A stretch of 61,186 nucleotides of DNA from Fimivicinus intestinavium (lineage in GTDB: Bacteria; Bacillota; Clostridia; Oscillospirales; Acutalibacteraceae), in assembly GCA_018715765.1 (NCBI GenBank), contig DVKY01000022.1:1-61186 (forward strand), given 5' to 3'. Numbering within the stretch: position 1 is the first letter of the stretch; each line of letters starts with the position of its first letter. Of the stretch, positions 41,013 to 52,944 are shown piece by piece. The notes under the pieces were generated by a model. It searched no databases. It was not told the origin of the DNA and was given only the letters and a program-made list of their open reading frames with translations. A program made the position numbers and the translations under genes.

Positions 41013-42242
41013 TTATTTTTTGGATGCCTGTTTGGAATATTTTGTCTTATACACCAATCGCATCAGGCGCGTTTCAATCGCATTGATGGGCTTTGCCCCG
41101 TCAAAGAGCGCTGCACCCAGCATGGTTTTGCAGCCCTTATCCATCACCAGCTCGGTTGCCTGTGCGTCGCTTTTGGAGGGACCGCAGCAGAGCGCGCCGT
41201 TATCCTTGAGCAGCACGGCGTCGCGCCCGCGGAGGGCCCGCACCACCTTTTTGGCCGTTTTGTTTGTGCTGGAGGGATCAAACACGGCGCAGCGGACTGT
41301 AGCGCCCGCAATCTGGGCAAGGTCATCCAGCAGAGGCTTTACCGTACGGCCTAATTTAGAGGCTGCAAGAATATCCGGCTGCTGGGAATGGATGATGTAG
41401 TTAATGCCCTCACGTTTTGCATAAATCGCACGGTGCAGCTCCACCTCCGGCACCCAGGCGGAGTCATCTCCCGCAATCCGCCCCGTTGCAATTTCAACGC
41501 AGATCGGCTGATCGCTCCCGGCCTTAGTCAGGTTGCACATAGCGCCGTCGCGCTCGCTGTCGTACGCGGCGACAGGCGATGCGTCCTTCCCCTTTTTGCC
41601 GATGGTATCAATCACATAATCATAGATTTCATCAAACGTATCAATCACCTTACCGGTGACCTCGCGGTAGCGCTCCGTGATATGACGGGCGCACACCTTC
41701 TCCAGCTCAGACGCGACGGCAAAAGCCTCTTCATAATCCTTGCCCATGCAAAGCGCGCCATGGTGCGCCATGATGACCGCCTTGCTGTCTGACCGCTCAA
41801 TTGCAGCGGCGACGCCCTTGCGCAGCTTGCCTGTGCCGGGCAGCCCATAGGCCGCCATCGGGATATGATCGCCGATGATTACAGCGCTTTCCGGCGCGAT
41901 ATTATTGATATCAAAGCCGAGCGGGCTGACGACGCTGGCGTTCACCTGATGGGTGTGGATGACAAAATTTACCTCCGGCCGGAGCTGGTAAGCCGAAGCG
42001 TGGATCCCTTTTTCAGAAGAGGGCTTGATGTTGCCGTCATAGCTCAAATCCGCTATATTGACGAGAACAATCTCATCCGGCGTCAGGGTCTCATATGCCC
42101 TGCCGCTTGGGGTGATTACAAACTGTGTGTCGCTGACACGGCAGCTGACGTTGCCCCATGTGCGCGCAATCAGGCCGCTTTCCACCAGCTGTTTGCCCGC
42201 ACGCACAACCAACTGCTTTGCCTGCATGATATCCATGTTCAA
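41013..42242 (-). CDS. Tandem class II aldolase/adducin-like protein, second half degenerate
   Basis: 409 residues with two class II aldolase domains. First (about 1-205): Glu77 in SSEKGIH, H96/H98 in IHTHQ, and the HHG at 160-162; all zinc ligands and the catalytic acid of fuculose/ribulose-phosphate aldolases are present. Second (about 225-400): VPEVELH keeps the Glu, but the HxH is H285-S-Q287 and the HHG position reads D347-N-G, so it cannot bind zinc in the usual way. This half may be structural or regulatory. The gene follows the aminotransferase gene by 64 bp in one transcript. The first half is probably an aldolase or epimerase/decarboxylase acting on a phosphorylated sugar or sugar-like molecule. 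Confidence 0.8.
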   Translation of the reverse strand: MNMDIMQAKQLVVRAGKQLVESGLIARTWGNVSCRVSDTQFVITPSGRAYETLTPDEIVLVNIADLSYDGNIKPSSEKGIHASAYQLRPEVNFVIHTHQVNASVVSPLGFDINNIAPESAVIIGDHIPMAAYGLPGTGKLRKGVAAAIERSDSKAVIMAHHGALCMGKDYEEAFAVASELEKVCARHITERYREVTGKVIDTFDEIYDYVIDTIGKKGKDASPVAAYDSERDGAMCNLTKAGSDQPICVEIATGRIAGDDSAWVPEVELHRAIYAKREGINYIIHSQQPDILAASKLGRTVKPLLDDLAQIAGATVRCAVFDPSSTNKTAKKVVRALRGRDAVLLKDNGALCCGPSKSDAQATELVMDKGCKTMLGAALFDGAKPINAIETRLMRLVYKTKYSKQASKK

Positions 42243-42306
42243 ACGTAATCCCTCCCTGGAAGAAAATTCCCGGCGGCGTAATGGGGCCGCCGGGAAAGCA
42301 AAATGG

Positions 42307-43782
42307 TTATCTTTTCACAGTGACGGTGTCAAAGACCCTGTCAAAGCGCGTTAATGCATCGTCGATCATCTCAGGCGTATATGCGGCGCTCGTATACAGG
42401 CGGCTGCCTGCAAGCGTTACGAGGCCCTCGGCCATATAAGCGGCGCCCATGTGCTCCATCTCCGCCTTACGCGCGGAGGTCTCCTTGAGCACGCCCGGCA
42501 CCTTCCACAGCTTGCTCCAGTCAATGGAGAAGTGCATGGTGCCGACCGTCTCCAGATGGCAGATCGAGCCCTGGTTGAAGGCGACGAAGGGCAGGCCGTG
42601 CTTTTTGATGAGCTTTTGCAGGCCGGCCGTGATACGGTCGCCCATTTCGCCCGCCTTCTGGCAGGCGTTTGTGCGCTCGATTTCCTCCAGCGTGTAGTAA
42701 CCCGCCACGCAGCTGATGGGCGTAGCCGCCATCGTGCCGCCGATGAGCGCCTTATGGACCTTATCGCCCGTCTGGATACCGGCCGCAAGATATTTCATGT
42801 ATTCCTTCTTGCCGCCCAAGCCGCCTGCGCCCGGATAGCCGCCGGCGATAACCTTGCCGAATACCGTAAGATCCGGAGACACGTCGAAATAGCCCTGCGC
42901 GCCGGCCATGCCGATGCGGAAGCCAGTAACGACTTCGTCAAATACAAGCAGCGCGCCGTACTTGCGGCAGAGCCGCTCCACGCCCTTGTTGAAATCCTTA
43001 TCCAGCGGGCGGGTACCGCTTTCCGGGCCAACAGGCTCAATGAAAACGGCCGCTGTGCCGCCGCGAAGCTGGTTCATGCGCAGCTTGCGCTCCAGATCAT
43101 CCAGATCGTTGGGGAAGAACTCCTGCGTGTGCTTGAAGATATAGAGCGGCACGCCGTGCGCCTGTGTAAATTTGGAGCCGGGCACGCGGATGCCATAGGC
43201 CAGCTGATCGCTCCAGCCATGATAAGCGCCGCCCATCTTGATGATATTTTTATTCTTCGTTGCCAGCCGGGCAACGCGAACCGCCGCCATGCATGCCTCG
43301 GAGCCGGAGTTGAGCATGCGGAACATTTCCACGTTCGGTACGCTGTCGCAGACCTTTTTGGCAAGTTTGTATTCAAACTCATGGAAAAGCCCGGTGGAAG
43401 GGCCGCAGGTGTTAAGCAGCTCGATCACCTGATCGCGCACAACCTTGGGGTTGGAGCCGAGCACTGTGGGGCCACCCGCCTGCAAAAAGTCATAATACTG
43501 ATTGCCATCGATATCATAGAGATACGCGCCCTCCGCCTTGGTGAAAACCAACGGGAAAGGATGGTTGAACGCGAGGTTATGCTGCACACCGCCGGGGATG
43601 ACCGTTTTTGCCTCTTCGATCATAACCTTGGACTTGGCGCACTTTTTGTCGAAATACTCCTCCTCATAGCGCTTGAGCGCCTCCGGGCTGACGGAATAAA
43701 TCGGCAGCTTGATGAGCTCATCGAGCTGTTTGGTAATGGCCGCAGCATCCGGATAGGTGCTGATAGCATAGCGATTGTCCAT
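42307..43782 (-). CDS. Class III aminotransferase, glutamate-1-semialdehyde aminomutase-like
   Basis: 491 residues from the ATG at 43782 (AAGGAGG; the longer frame begins inside this site). GSAM-like order: PGGVQHNLAFNHPFPLVF, NSGSEACMAAVRVAR, GGAYHGWSDQ, FDEVVTGFRIG (Asp282) and the PLP lysine K310 in TVFGKVIAGGYPG. It is longer than HemL (about 430) by an N-terminal helical extension, and there are no haem genes beside it, so a different amino acid/amino sugar substrate is likely. It is encoded with a class II aldolase and close to an FGGY kinase, which suggests an amino-polyol or amino-sugar route. Confidence 0.87.
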   Translation of the reverse strand: MDNRYAISTYPDAAAITKQLDELIKLPIYSVSPEALKRYEEEYFDKKCAKSKVMIEEAKTVIPGGVQHNLAFNHPFPLVFTKAEGAYLYDIDGNQYYDFLQAGGPTVLGSNPKVVRDQVIELLNTCGPSTGLFHEFEYKLAKKVCDSVPNVEMFRMLNSGSEACMAAVRVARLATKNKNIIKMGGAYHGWSDQLAYGIRVPGSKFTQAHGVPLYIFKHTQEFFPNDLDDLERKLRMNQLRGGTAAVFIEPVGPESGTRPLDKDFNKGVERLCRKYGALLVFDEVVTGFRIGMAGAQGYFDVSPDLTVFGKVIAGGYPGAGGLGGKKEYMKYLAAGIQTGDKVHKALIGGTMAATPISCVAGYYTLEEIERTNACQKAGEMGDRITAGLQKLIKKHGLPFVAFNQGSICHLETVGTMHFSIDWSKLWKVPGVLKETSARKAEMEHMGAAYMAEGLVTLAGSRLYTSAAYTPEMIDDALTRFDRVFDTVTVKR

Positions 43783-43879
43783 GTAAACGTTCCTCCTTAA
43801 CATTCAATATAAGCTCTCTCTAAAAACGCCTCTCTGGGAATCCACCCCTCAAAAGCAGGGTGAATCTCCACTCACCTAC

Positions 43880-43907
43880 AGTATAGCATACTTTTTCGGC
43901 TTGTCAA
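43880..43907 (-). promoter_or_regulatory. Sigma-A-type promoter of the aminotransferase-aldolase operon
   Basis: Minus strand: TTGACA (43902-43907), 16-bp spacer, TATACT (43880-43885); leader about 95 nt. A near-consensus promoter. Confidence 0.8.
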
Positions 43908-44018
43908 ATTAATTTTTGTGAATTTTTTTATTTTTGGCCTGTCGCGCCGTAAAAACGGCTCGCAGCAGGCTATGCAGGCATTCTTTTGCAAAAGTTTCGT
44001 AAAAAAGCGGTCTCTGCG

Positions 44019-44046
44019 TTGATTTTTTTGATTGTTGTGTTAAAAT
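44019..44046 (+). promoter_or_regulatory. Probable promoter of the TetR gene
   Basis: TTGATT (44019-44024), 16-bp spacer, TAAAAT (44041-44046). The gap 43783-44164 contains this, the divergent promoter and no further gene. Confidence 0.5.
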
Positions 44047-44164
44047 ATAAAAAAGGTGAGCGGCGGCTCATCGTATGCAGGCTTTCCCCAGGCCGGGGCG
44101 GCAGGCCCCTGCTGCGCCTGAGGCGGCTGCGATGAATCCTTCCGCCGCGCGAAAGGATGGGGCA

Positions 44165-44842
44165 ATGCCTATGACGGCAGGCGGCGAAAACCAGCCGGTT
44201 TATCACAAAAAGACATTTGAACACATTCCGGAGGAAAAGCGGCGCAGGATTTTGGCGGCAGCCATCAGCGAGTTTGCCAACAAGGGCTTTGACAACGCCA
44301 ACATCAACCGGATTGCCGGTAAGGCCGGCGTCAGCGTCGGCTCGCTCTATAAATACTTTAATACAAAGCAGGATCTGTTTTTGACCGCAGTGCACCACGG
44401 CATCTTCCTTTTGGAGGATACCATCGGCCCACTGTCGCAGGCGGATATGGATGTAAAGGCAAAGCTGGAGCAGGTCATCCGCGCGGTGCAGGCTTCTTCC
44501 CGCCAGCTGGGCGATCTGATCCGGCTCTATAATGAGATGACCTCTGAAAACAATGCGGAGCTGGTGCGGCGGCTCTCGCAGGATATGGAGACGTTTTCCG
44601 CCGCCGTTTACACGCAGGTCATCCGGCAGGCGCAGGAGGAGGGCCTTTTGCGCAGCGATGCCGACCCGCGAATGTTTGCCTACCTGCTGGATAATCTTTT
44701 TATGAATCTGCAATTCTCCTATGCGTGCGGATACTATCAGGAGCGCTTCAAAATCTATGCGGGGGAGGATATTCTCGAGCGGGATGATTTTGTGGTGGAG
44801 CAGATGCTCAAATTTATCAGCGGCGCGTTCACCATCCGGTAG
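44165..44842 (+). CDS. TetR-family transcriptional regulator
   Basis: 225 residues from the ATG at 44165 (AAAGGAT upstream); other in-frame ATGs at 44075 and 44132 are possible. HTH in the N-terminal part: RRRILAAAISEFANKGFDNANINRIAGKAGVSVGSLYKYFNTKQDLF (split: RILAAAISEFANKGF and VSVGSLYKYFNTKQDLF). The C-terminal domain is helical, ligand unknown. Divergent from the aminotransferase operon and followed by the FGGY kinase gene, so it probably controls one or both. Confidence 0.92.
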   Translation: MPMTAGGENQPVYHKKTFEHIPEEKRRRILAAAISEFANKGFDNANINRIAGKAGVSVGSLYKYFNTKQDLFLTAVHHGIFLLEDTIGPLSQADMDVKAKLEQVIRAVQASSRQLGDLIRLYNEMTSENNAELVRRLSQDMETFSAAVYTQVIRQAQEEGLLRSDADPRMFAYLLDNLFMNLQFSYACGYYQERFKIYAGEDILERDDFVVEQMLKFISGAFTIR

Positions 44843-44942
44843 CGCCCGGATGGGTTGAAAAGCAGCGGGGCATGCCCCGTGATCAGAAAGGCGTTTAGCA
44901 GCTGTGTCCGATCAATCAATCTTTTTCTATGGAGGGCTTTGC

Positions 44943-46544
44943 ATGAAGGAACCGACCTATGTAATCACCTACGACGTGGGCACCACGGGCGTAAAAACCT
45001 GCCTGTTTGAAATTGGCGAGATTGTCCGCCTGAAAGCTGCGTCCATGCGCGGGTATCAGCTGTATGTGTTGCCAGACGGCGGCGCGGAGCAGGATCCGAA
45101 CGAGTGGTGGGAGGCGATGTGCGCAACCACCAGAGAGGTGCTTCAGGAATCCGGCATGGATCCGGCGGCGATCAAGGGCGTCTCCTTCTGCTCACAAATG
45201 CAGGGCGTCGTGTTGGTGGATCAGAAGGGGGAGCCGGTGCGCCGCGCCATGAGCTATATGGATCAGCGCGCGCGGGAGGAGCTGAAAAAGGGCTTGGCCT
45301 ACGGCCCGCAGATTGCGGGCGCAAACGTGTTTAAGCTGCTGAAATCCCTCCAGATTACCGGCGCAGTCGCAGCGAGCGTGAAGGACCCGGTGTGGAAATA
45401 CAAATGGGTCGAAGCGCATGAGCCGGAGGTTTTCCGCCGCGTACATAAATGGCTGGATGTGAAGGAATTCCTTATTTGCAAAATGACCGGCGAATTTGTG
45501 ATGACGCAGGATTCGGCCTTTGCCGCCCTGATTTATGACATCCGCAAGGGCAAAGAGGGCTGGAGCCGGGAGATGTGCGATATGCTCGGCGTGAAGCCGG
45601 AGCATTTGGCCCCCATTAAAAAATCGACGGATCAGGTCGGCGTGGTGACAGAGCAGGCTGCCGCACAGCTGGGCCTGAAGGCGGGGACAGCCGTCTTCGG
45701 CGGCGGCGGGGATGCCGCCCTCATCGGCGTGGGCGCCGGCTCCACAGCGTTGGGCGACACGCACATTTATTGTGGCACGAGCGGCTGGGTCTCCACAGTG
45801 GTAGATAAGAGCGTTGTGGATGCTTCCGCCATGGTGGCGGCAATCGTAGGCGCGCAGCCCGGCCGGTTTAATTACTTTGCAGAGCTGGAAACCGCCGGCA
45901 AATGCCTGGAGTGGGTCAAGGATCACCTCGCATTGGATGAGATCGATATTTATCTGGAGAAAAAGCACGTTGCGGAATCCACCGAAGCGATTTACACCAG
46001 CCTCTATGACTATATGGCGAAGGTAATCAGCGAGGTGCCGGCCGGCTCTAACGGCGTGATCTTCACGCCATGGCTGCACGGCAACCGCTGCCCGTTTGAG
46101 GATCCGAACGCGCGCGGCATGTTCTTTAACATCAGCCTGGAAACCGGCAAGACGGAGCTCATCCGCGCCGTGACAGAGGGCGTTTGCTTCCACCTGCGCT
46201 GGTTCCTCGAGACGGAGGAGAAAAAGGTGAAAACCTCCGATACCATCCGTTTTGTGGGCGGCGGCGCGCTGTCGGATATCACGTGCCAAATTCTGGCGGA
46301 TTGCATTGGCCGCAGGGTGGAAACAGTGGATAGCCCGCAAAACGTCGGCGCAGTCGGCGCGGCGGTCGTGGTAGCGGTCGGCCTCGGGCTGCTTCCAAGC
46401 CTTGACGAGGCCAAGCGGATGGTGCCGGCGAAAAAGACGTTTACGCCGGATCCGGCCGTGAAGCCGGTCTATGACCGGAACTACGCGGTATTCAAGGAGC
46501 TCTACAAGGCAAACAAAAAGAATTTTGCCGCTTTGAACGGCTGA
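44943..46544 (+). CDS. FGGY-family carbohydrate kinase (xylulokinase-like)
   Basis: 533 residues from the ATG at 44943 (GGAGGG site; the frame opens earlier). ASKHA fold: ITYDVGTTGVKTCLFE (phosphate-1), SFCSQMQGVVLVDQKGEP, FGGGGDAALIGVGAGS, and the FGGY-type C-terminal signature VGGGALSDITCQILADCIG (245-type region). Phosphorylates a sugar or polyol with ATP. Substrate unknown; the class II aldolase encoded nearby could cleave the phosphorylated product. Confidence 0.87.
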   Translation: MKEPTYVITYDVGTTGVKTCLFEIGEIVRLKAASMRGYQLYVLPDGGAEQDPNEWWEAMCATTREVLQESGMDPAAIKGVSFCSQMQGVVLVDQKGEPVRRAMSYMDQRAREELKKGLAYGPQIAGANVFKLLKSLQITGAVAASVKDPVWKYKWVEAHEPEVFRRVHKWLDVKEFLICKMTGEFVMTQDSAFAALIYDIRKGKEGWSREMCDMLGVKPEHLAPIKKSTDQVGVVTEQAAAQLGLKAGTAVFGGGGDAALIGVGAGSTALGDTHIYCGTSGWVSTVVDKSVVDASAMVAAIVGAQPGRFNYFAELETAGKCLEWVKDHLALDEIDIYLEKKHVAESTEAIYTSLYDYMAKVISEVPAGSNGVIFTPWLHGNRCPFEDPNARGMFFNISLETGKTELIRAVTEGVCFHLRWFLETEEKKVKTSDTIRFVGGGALSDITCQILADCIGRRVETVDSPQNVGAVGAAVVVAVGLGLLPSLDEAKRMVPAKKTFTPDPAVKPVYDRNYAVFKELYKANKKNFAALNG

Positions 46545-46554
46545 GAATCGCAAC

Positions 46555-46596
46555 AAAAGCGCCGGGCGGGCCTATTGCGGCTGCCCGGCGCTTTTT
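46555..46596 (+). terminator. Terminator of the FGGY kinase gene
   Basis: 13-bp stem AAAAGCGCCGGGC (46555-46567) with GCCCGGCGCTTTT (46583-46595), followed by TT. Confidence 0.9.
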
Positions 46597-46610
46597 GGGA
46601 GGGGTTTTGT

Positions 46611-47615
46611 TTGGCGCGAATCAAGCTTTTTACGCTCAATGTCTGGTCCGGCTTTCGGTACAGGGGGCTCATCCGCCTGGAGGAATACGAGCCTCCGGAA
46701 ATACGGGAGCAGCGCTTTGAGGGCCTGTGCGCCGTTTTGCAGGAGGAGCAGCCGGATATTGTGTTCCTCAACGAGGCGAACCCGCTGTTTGCCTATGGCG
46801 GCCGGCTGGCCAATCGGCTGGGCTATGTGCCGCTTGGCCACATGGGCGTGGCCGGAGTGCGCGCTGGGTGCCTCGGCTTCCCGCTGAATTTGCGGGAGGG
46901 GGATCTCATCCTCGCCCGCCCCGCGCTCGCGCCCGCCTACCAGGGCCGTGTGCATCTGGGCGGGAAGGGCTGGTGCGGCAATGTGTTCTCCTGCCACTTT
47001 GATAACCTGACGCAGGCGGTGCTGGCGCGCTGCACGCTGCTGGGCGGAGCGCCGCTCTATGCCTGTGTGACGCATTGGGTAGCAGGGCCTGCCGTGACGC
47101 CGGAGAATGTGAAAAAATTGCCGGAGCTTGCGCGGGAGTGGGGCTTCCCTGCAAAACAGGCCGCGCAGGCGGAGGAGAAGCTGCGCGCGTTGGAGCGCTG
47201 TAAGCTGGAAGAAGCGCGCCGGCTGTGCGATTGGCTGGAGAAAAATGTGCCTGCCGGAGCGCCGCTCATTGTGGCGGGCGATTTCAACGCGGAGGCGGCG
47301 TGGCCGGAGCTTATGCATCTTGCGAAGCGGGGCTTTACGCGCCTTGTGCCCCAGGGCAATGGGTTCGTCACCTGGGACCCTGCCCACAATACGAACCTGC
47401 AAGCTTATTACGCGCAGGAGGCGCGGCAGAAGCAGAAATCGCTTTATCACCAGCTCGACGCGGCGGACGAGCTCTTTGCGCGCGATATCGATCATTTTTA
47501 TGTGCGCAATCTCCAACCGGGCAGCGTATCGGATTGCCGCGTGTGCGCTACAACGCCCTGGAGGGGGCGCAGCATCTCCGACCACTTTGCGCTGACCGCC
47601 ACAGTGGAGCTATAG
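46611..47615 (+). CDS. Endonuclease/exonuclease/phosphatase-family protein
   Basis: 334 residues from a TTG start at 46611 (GGGAGGGG 7 bp upstream). The longer frame would start inside the terminator. EEP motifs: FTLNVWSG, the metal-binding Glu in FLNEANP, VAGDFNAE and SDHFALT with the catalytic His. The family ranges from nucleases to sphingomyelinases and phosphodiesterases; here no signal peptide is seen, so intracellular. Substrate open. The carbon-nitrogen hydrolase gene follows by 41 bp. Confidence 0.82.
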   Translation: MARIKLFTLNVWSGFRYRGLIRLEEYEPPEIREQRFEGLCAVLQEEQPDIVFLNEANPLFAYGGRLANRLGYVPLGHMGVAGVRAGCLGFPLNLREGDLILARPALAPAYQGRVHLGGKGWCGNVFSCHFDNLTQAVLARCTLLGGAPLYACVTHWVAGPAVTPENVKKLPELAREWGFPAKQAAQAEEKLRALERCKLEEARRLCDWLEKNVPAGAPLIVAGDFNAEAAWPELMHLAKRGFTRLVPQGNGFVTWDPAHNTNLQAYYAQEARQKQKSLYHQLDAADELFARDIDHFYVRNLQPGSVSDCRVCATTPWRGRSISDHFALTATVEL

Positions 47616-47656
47616 AGCTTAGGCGCCTGCCCAAAACAAAAACGGAGGAAAGAGCG

Positions 47657-48535
47657 ATGCAATTTTTTAAGGTTGCCCTGCTGCAAATGGTCTCCACCCC
47701 GGATCAGGCGGGGAATTGGGCGAAAGGAGCCGCCTATTGCCGCCGTGCAAAAGCAATGGGGGCCGATCTGGCGCTTTTCCCCGAGATGTGGAATAACGGC
47801 TACTGCGTCACCCATGATATTGCGCAGCTGCGCCGGGATGCCGTCTCCCGGCAAAGTGAATTTGTGCAGGCTTTCGGCCGTTTGGCAAAAGAACTGGATA
47901 TGGCGGTCGGGATCACCTTTTTAGAATCATACGACCCGCTGCCGCGAAACACCCTGTGTGTATTCGACCGGATGGGCCGCTGTGTTTTGACCTATGCGAA
48001 GGTCCACACCTGCGATTTTGACGTGGAGCGCAGCCTTACCCCAGGCGATGATTTTTATGTGGCGGAGCTGGAGACGGCGGGCGGCCCCGTAAAAATCGGC
48101 GCGATGATCTGCTATGACCGGGAATTCCCGGAGAGCGCCAGAATTTTGATGCTCAAGGGCGCGGAGGTCATTCTGGTGCCCAACGCATGCCCAATGGAGA
48201 TCAACCGCCTTTCACAGCTCCGGGCGCGAGCGTTTGAAAACATGGTGGGCATTGCTACGGTGAACTATGCGTATGGGCAGCCGGACTGCAACGGGCACTC
48301 CTCCGCGTTCGACGGGATTGCTTACCGCTCCGGCGAAAACGGCTCGCGGGATACCCTGGTGATCGAGGCTGGGGAGGCGGAGGGCATCTATTTGGCTCCC
48401 TTCCCAATGGAGGAACTGCGCAGCTATCGTAAAAGCGAGGTACACGGCAACGCCTACCGCCACCCGCGCAAATACCAGATGCTTTTGTCTGAGGAACGGG
48501 AAGCGCCCTTTTTCCGGGCGGACTACCGGCCATGA
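47657..48535 (+). CDS. Carbon-nitrogen hydrolase (nitrilase superfamily)
   Basis: 292 residues from the ATG at 47657 (GGAGGAAAG site). Catalytic triad is complete: Glu43 in FPEMW, Lys115 in YAKVHTCDF, Cys152 in MICYDREFPE. The closest types are omega-amidase/N-carbamoyl amidase-like enzymes that hydrolyse an amide or carbamoyl group; the sequence does not fix the substrate. Overlapping upstream frames are shadows of the previous gene. Confidence 0.9.
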   Translation: MQFFKVALLQMVSTPDQAGNWAKGAAYCRRAKAMGADLALFPEMWNNGYCVTHDIAQLRRDAVSRQSEFVQAFGRLAKELDMAVGITFLESYDPLPRNTLCVFDRMGRCVLTYAKVHTCDFDVERSLTPGDDFYVAELETAGGPVKIGAMICYDREFPESARILMLKGAEVILVPNACPMEINRLSQLRARAFENMVGIATVNYAYGQPDCNGHSSAFDGIAYRSGENGSRDTLVIEAGEAEGIYLAPFPMEELRSYRKSEVHGNAYRHPRKYQMLLSEEREAPFFRADYRP

Positions 48536-48684
48536 GCATGGCCGGTGCACAGACGTCTTCAAAAAGCCCGACGGCGCCGCTTTTCTGCTGCTGCCTGTGG
48601 ATGCAGCGTTTAGAAATGGAAAAAGGTATCTATAATATACAAAACAGCACAACACCAAAAACATGAATTTATCTCAATCATGCA

Positions 48685-48713
48685 TGGAAAAATTTGTGCG
48701 TATCTGTTATAAT
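48685..48713 (+). promoter_or_regulatory. Extended -10 promoter of ppdK
   Basis: TGTTATAAT (TATAAT at 48708-48713 with TG extension), weak -35 TGGAAA at 48685. About 15 nt after the -10 a short AAAACG-GCCC-CGTTTT hairpin with a T run (48726-48743) might attenuate the leader. Confidence 0.65.
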
Positions 48714-48804
48714 GCAGGATGACGTAAAACGGCCCCGTTTTTTCAAGGGTTGAGCCGTAATCGTTGATGATTTCGCTGATATTAAAAATGGAGGATGATT
48801 TGGA

Positions 48805-51447
<2,643 letters not shown>

Positions 51448-51476
51448 GGCGTTCTTTTCACTTCTCCAAGCAAGCA

Positions 51477-51520
51477 ACTCCCGAAGAGGCTGCTCACAGC
51501 AGCTCCTTCGGGAGTTTTTC
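51477..51520 (+). terminator. Terminator of ppdK
   Basis: Long stem (51477-51494 with 51498-51515, one mismatch and a G-U pair), loop CAC, then a T-rich tract. Confidence 0.9.
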
Positions 51521-51570
51521 TTTATTATTCCGGCCTCGCAGGCGGCCCGAGCGCGTCAAAATTGAGCCGG

Positions 51571-52944
51571 TCAACCATGAATGCCTGGAGCGGCGGGCCC
51601 GAGCTTTTTTCTTTTGCAGCCATCCAGCAGAAGAAGGAGCAGCGTAAGTCCTGCCGCTGCAGCGTTCGCCCCTACATAGGCCGCCCATATCCCGTTTACC
51701 CCAAAAAGCTCTGGCAGCACACGCGACAAGGGGAGCAAAAAGAGCAGGTTGGCCGCGTACATCAGCAGGGCGCGCAGCTTTTGCCCCACTGCCTGAAAGA
51801 GGGCCCCTGCCAGCATTGGGAACGGTGCAAACAAAAAGGCTGCCGCCGTCCTGCGGATGGCATTGGCGCCAAAGGCAATCAACTGAGCATCCTGCGTAAA
51901 AATCCGCATCAGCAGGCCAGGGACCCCCTCGGCCAGCAGAAAAGCCGCCCCCGCGTATAGCGCGCAAATTATGCAGCTGAAACGAAGCGTTTCCCGCACA
52001 CGCCGGAGCTTCCCTGCGCCGTAATTATACCCGGCAACCGGGGCGAGCGCCTGCGCTACGGCGGTGAAGGGGGCCGTCCCCAGTGTGAAGAGCCTGGTGA
52101 TATAGCCAAAAGCGGTCACGCCCATCGCGCCGCTCACAGAGCCCAGCGCGTTGTTGAGCAGGGCGGATGTGACGGAGAGGCTACCCATCTGGACGAGCGA
52201 AGGGATGCCGATGGCCAATATCTCCCCGGCCCGTTTCAGGCTCGGCCTGGCGCCCCGGAAACGCTGCGCCGTAAACCGCAGGAAAAACAGCACGCTCATG
52301 GAGAAGCTGACGAACTGGCAGGCGACTGTGGCGAGCGCCGAGCCCTTCACGCCCCAGCCCAGCGCTAAAATGAAAACTGCATCCAACAGGATATTGATGC
52401 TGATGGGGATGACCCAGATGAGCAGGCTGTAGAGCATCCGCCCCTCCGCGCGGATAATAGAGGAAAAACCGGTGGAAAAAACGTTGCCTGCGAGCAGGAT
52501 GGCGAAGTATTCCCGCGCATATGGATAAAGCTCGTCCGTCACGCCCATTGCGCTCAGCAGCGGATCCATCAGAAGGAATCCGGCAATCGTGATAGCCACG
52601 GCGGAGAGGTAAAAAACCAGCATCGCGTTGAGCGTGACCTCGCCCGCCTCCTCCTGCTTTTGCGCGCCAAGCTTGCGGGAAATGATCGAGGCCGCGCCGC
52701 CGCCCACCGCCGTGGAAATCGCTCCTTGCAGGATCGTGAACGGAAACACAACCGAAACGCCGCCCATCGCATGATCCCCCACGCCCCAGCTGACAAAGAG
52801 CGCATCCGTCAGCGTGTAAACAGAGTTGAGCACCAGAGCAGCGAGCGTTGTTGCTGAAAAGCGCAGGATAAGCGCAGGGATTTTAGCGGAGCCAAGCGCC
52901 TGCGTTTGATCTTGCTTCTCCGCGCCCGCTTTTCCGCGCCTCAT
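51571..52944 (-). CDS. MATE-family efflux transporter
   Basis: 457 residues from the ATG at 52944, which overlaps the stop of the upstream kinase gene by 4 bp (ATGA); the longer frame is a shadow. About twelve membrane segments and the MATE features: FSATTLAALVLNSVYTLTDALFVSW near the start, AVGGGAASIISRKLGA, and the second-half repeat with PVAGYNYGAGK. Secondary (Na+ or H+ driven) export of cationic or other organic molecules. Translational coupling with an APH-like kinase is unusual. Confidence 0.9.
   Translation of the reverse strand: MRRGKAGAEKQDQTQALGSAKIPALILRFSATTLAALVLNSVYTLTDALFVSWGVGDHAMGGVSVVFPFTILQGAISTAVGGGAASIISRKLGAQKQEEAGEVTLNAMLVFYLSAVAITIAGFLLMDPLLSAMGVTDELYPYAREYFAILLAGNVFSTGFSSIIRAEGRMLYSLLIWVIPISINILLDAVFILALGWGVKGSALATVACQFVSFSMSVLFFLRFTAQRFRGARPSLKRAGEILAIGIPSLVQMGSLSVTSALLNNALGSVSGAMGVTAFGYITRLFTLGTAPFTAVAQALAPVAGYNYGAGKLRRVRETLRFSCIICALYAGAAFLLAEGVPGLLMRIFTQDAQLIAFGANAIRRTAAAFLFAPFPMLAGALFQAVGQKLRALLMYAANLLFLLPLSRVLPELFGVNGIWAAYVGANAAAAGLTLLLLLLDGCKRKKLGPAAPGIHG

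Noticed and set aside
42451..43800. 449-codon frame antisense to the aminotransferase gene
   Set aside because: The sense strand has all class III aminotransferase motifs.
45192..46556. 454-codon frame antisense to the FGGY kinase gene
   Set aside because: Composition effect; the kinase motifs are on the other strand.
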